This document shows, in pieces, positions 6,218 to 7,625 of a stretch of 7,625 nucleotides of DNA. The position numbers were made by a program, and so were the translations under genes. The stretch is from Thermodesulfovibrionales bacterium (lineage in GTDB: Bacteria; Nitrospirota; Thermodesulfovibrionia; Thermodesulfovibrionales; SM23-35). Position 1 is the stretch's first letter. Each line of letters begins with the position of its first letter. The notes beneath the pieces were generated by a model. It saw only the letters and a list, made by a program, of their open reading frames with translations, ran no database searches and had not been told where the DNA came from. Location of the stretch: positions 1 to 7,625 of the forward strand of contig JAKLQR010000371.1 of assembly GCA_022013235.1 (NCBI GenBank). Reading direction: 5' to 3'.

Positions 6218-7625
6218 TTACTTCAAATGCGAAAATTCTCTGCGTTGATGACGAGCCGGACCTGCTGAATATTACTGAAGACATCCTTCGTTCGGCAGGT
6301 TACGAAGTTATTCGGGCTACAACAGGGCATGAATGTCTCGCTGCTGCGAGAAAAGAACACTCTGACTTGATCCTGCTTGACGTAGGTCTCCCTGACATAG
6401 ACGGCTTTGATGTCTGCAAACAGATCAAATCAGACCCGGAGTTTTTTGGCATCTATATAATTATGATATCTGGAACACAAACTTCCTCTGAAACACAGGC
6501 GAAAGGACTTGATGCAGGAGCAGACGGATATATAGCGCGTCCTGTTTCCGGCATGGAACTTCTGGCACGTATTCAGGCAATGCTCCGGATAAAACAGGCG
6601 GAAACAGCACTCAGGAAAAGCGAAGAACGCTTGCATTTTCTCCTGAGTGCAACGCCGGCTGTGATTTACACGTGCAAGGCATCCCCCCCATATGGAGCCA
6701 CTTTTGTCAGCAAAAATGTAAAAACGCAGATGGGGTACAAGCCGGAAGAATTCACAGAGGATCCTAACTTCTGGGCAGAGCATATCCACCCCGAAGATGC
6801 TCTGCGAGTTATTTCCAACATACCCCATCTGTTCGAAAATGACCATTACATACATGAATATCGCTTTCTGCATAAAGACGGCAACTATAGGTGGATGCAT
6901 GACAACTTAAACCTTATTCGTGACGTTGATGGCAAGCCTATAAAGATAGCGGGATTTTGGCTCGACATAACAGACCGCAAGAAGACTGAGGAGTTGTTGA
7001 GCGAAGCCCTATTAATTGCTGAAGCTGCAAGCAGAGCAAAGTCTAAGTTTCTTGCCAACATGAGCCATGAACTGACAACCCCCCTGAATTCCATAATAGG
7101 ATTTTCACAGATTCTGCAAGACAGGTTATATGGAGATCTGAATGAAAAGCAGACGGAGTATGTGTCGGACATCCTCAAGAGCGGGGTCAATCTGTTAGGC
7201 TTGCTCAATGACATACTTGACATGTCAAAGCTGGATACCAGCACAAGAGAGTTGAAGAAAATTAGATTCCTTCTGAAAGACCTTTTAAATACCATGACTA
7301 TTTTATTCAAAGCAAAGTCGATGGAAAAGAATATTCTTTTACGCTTCGAGATAGCCCCTGAGGCTGAAATAGAGATTGAAGCAGATTTAGGTGTGATAAA
7401 ACAGATCATGTTCAATTTGTTGGATAATGCACTGAAATATACACCGGATAGGGGATCCGTGCAAGTGAACGCACGGAAAGTTCCGAGTTCCGAGATTCCC
7501 CGTCTGTCATTGCGAGGCGTAGCCGAAGCAATCTCAAAAGACGAGATTCCTCGCTCTGCTCGGAATGACAGTTTTAATGACTATATCGAAATCTCTGTCA
7601 CCGACACCGGAATTGGCATCAAGCA
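6214..7625 (+). CDS. Hybrid-type sensor kinase REC-PAS-HisKA-HATPase (3' end outside the window)
   Basis: The frame opens at ATG 6214, overlapping the receiver 4 stop, and runs off the window after 470 codons without a stop. No membrane segment is visible. The N-terminal receiver (about 6-125) has D12-D13, phospho-acceptor D56 in LILLDVGLP and S86, but Arg109 where Lys is usual (IARP). A PAS domain follows (about 135-258, ending DITDRKK), then a helical linker. HisKA has His285 in SHELTTPL, with Thr288 replacing the near-invariant Arg. The HATPase shows the N box at N401/N405 and the G1 box DTGIGI at 464-469; the F and G2 boxes lie beyond the window. A palindromic repeat adds about 27 residues between the N and G1 boxes compared with the large kinase, whose catalytic core is otherwise very similar. 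Phosphate should go to His285 and then to a receiver. Whether this kinase is fully active is uncertain. Confidence 0.92.
   Translation, partial: MITSNAKILCVDDEPDLLNITEDILRSAGYEVIRATTGHECLAAARKEHSDLILLDVGLPDIDGFDVCKQIKSDPEFFGIYIIMISGTQTSSETQAKGLDAGADGYIARPVSGMELLARIQAMLRIKQAETALRKSEERLHFLLSATPAVIYTCKASPPYGATFVSKNVKTQMGYKPEEFTEDPNFWAEHIHPEDALRVISNIPHLFENDHYIHEYRFLHKDGNYRWMHDNLNLIRDVDGKPIKIAGFWLDITDRKKTEELLSEALLIAEAASRAKSKFLANMSHELTTPLNSIIGFSQILQDRLYGDLNEKQTEYVSDILKSGVNLLGLLNDILDMSKLDTSTRELKKIRFLLKDLLNTMTILFKAKSMEKNILLRFEIAPEAEIEIEADLGVIKQIMFNLLDNALKYTPDRGSVQVNARKVPSSEIPRLSLRGVAEAISKDEIPRSARNDSFNDYIEISVTDTGIGIK
7506..7569 (+). repeat. Imperfect palindromic repeat inserted in frame in the second kinase
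   Basis: A left arm (7506-7535, beginning GTCATTGCGAGG and ending GCAATCTC) and a right arm (7543-7569, beginning GAGATTCC and ending GGAATGAC) are imperfect inverse complements around a 7-base spacer. CGAGATTCC also occurs directly at 7491-7499 and 7542-7550, and GTTCCGA is tandemly doubled at 7480-7493. The motif GTCATTGCGAG...AGCAATCTC resembles palindromic repeats that I recall being scattered between genes in many bacterial genomes. Here it is read through without a stop and adds about 27 residues compared with the related kinase at 1067. Confidence 0.85.

Noticed and set aside
6538..6543. Arg109 replacing the usual Lys in the receiver of the second kinase, as evidence of a dead receiver
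   Set aside because: I recall Arg at this place in other N-terminal receivers of kinases with the GYIARP-type segment, and D12, D13 and D56 are intact, so it is noted only in the gene entry.
6430..7415. Two long open frames on the - strand (6430-6900 and 6885-7415)
   Set aside because: They lie entirely antisense to the second kinase, whose + strand frame has clear REC, PAS and HisKA motifs. The translated - strand products show no recognisable domain.
7480..7570. Palindrome in the second kinase as an insertion-sequence remnant that breaks the gene
   Set aside because: There is no transposase sequence, and the kinase frame stays open through the element and resumes at the expected G1-box region, so it is treated as an in-frame repeat rather than a disruption.

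Overview
The window is about 7.6 kb of moderately AT-rich bacterial DNA with every supported gene on the + strand. It is a dense cluster of two-component signalling genes. The large multi-sensor kinase, the small receiver-only proteins carrying TSFAM and KPINTRELP motifs, the PAS/LuxR neighbour and the dispersed palindromic repeat all recall Nitrospirota or Deltaproteobacteria (Desulfobacterota). That placement rests on remembered family resemblance, and no taxonomic marker gene is present.

Layout. Positions 1-472 hold the 3' end of a gene whose product ends in a LuxR-type helix-turn-helix, probably preceded by PAS domains outside the window. Positions 473-682 are an AT-rich gap with an 11-bp-period direct repeat, a good sigma70-like promoter (528-556) and a candidate 31-codon leader ORF (591-686). 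The leader contains seven perfect CAGT units and its stop overlaps the next start as ATGA. Then come receiver-only protein 1 (683-1060), a 1260-residue membrane sensor kinase (1067-4849; TM-CHASE-TM-PAS-GAF-PAS-GAF-HisKA-HATPase), receiver-only proteins 2 (4933-5301), 3 (5413-5799) and 4 (5843-6217), and a second kinase (6214 to the window end; REC-PAS-HisKA-HATPase) that is cut by the window edge. Two short intergenic gaps (4850-4932 and 5302-5412) hold small inverted repeats followed by strong ribosome binding sites.

How it may work (inference). The two kinases share a very similar catalytic core. Receivers 1, 2 and 4 are close paralogues, about 66-70% identical by hand count, so the cluster looks like a multi-component phosphorelay built by duplication. 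No receiver has an output domain and no phosphotransfer (HPt) protein is visible. Signals probably end on a partner outside the window, or the receivers act by protein-protein contact like CheY or DivK. The upstream LuxR-type protein is the only DNA-binding candidate in view.

Most notable are the CAGT tetranucleotide tract inside a leader ORF coupled to the first receiver gene, which could act as a slippage switch, and a palindromic repeat inserted in frame inside the ATPase domain of the second kinase. No tRNA, rRNA, CRISPR array, transposase or integrase was seen.
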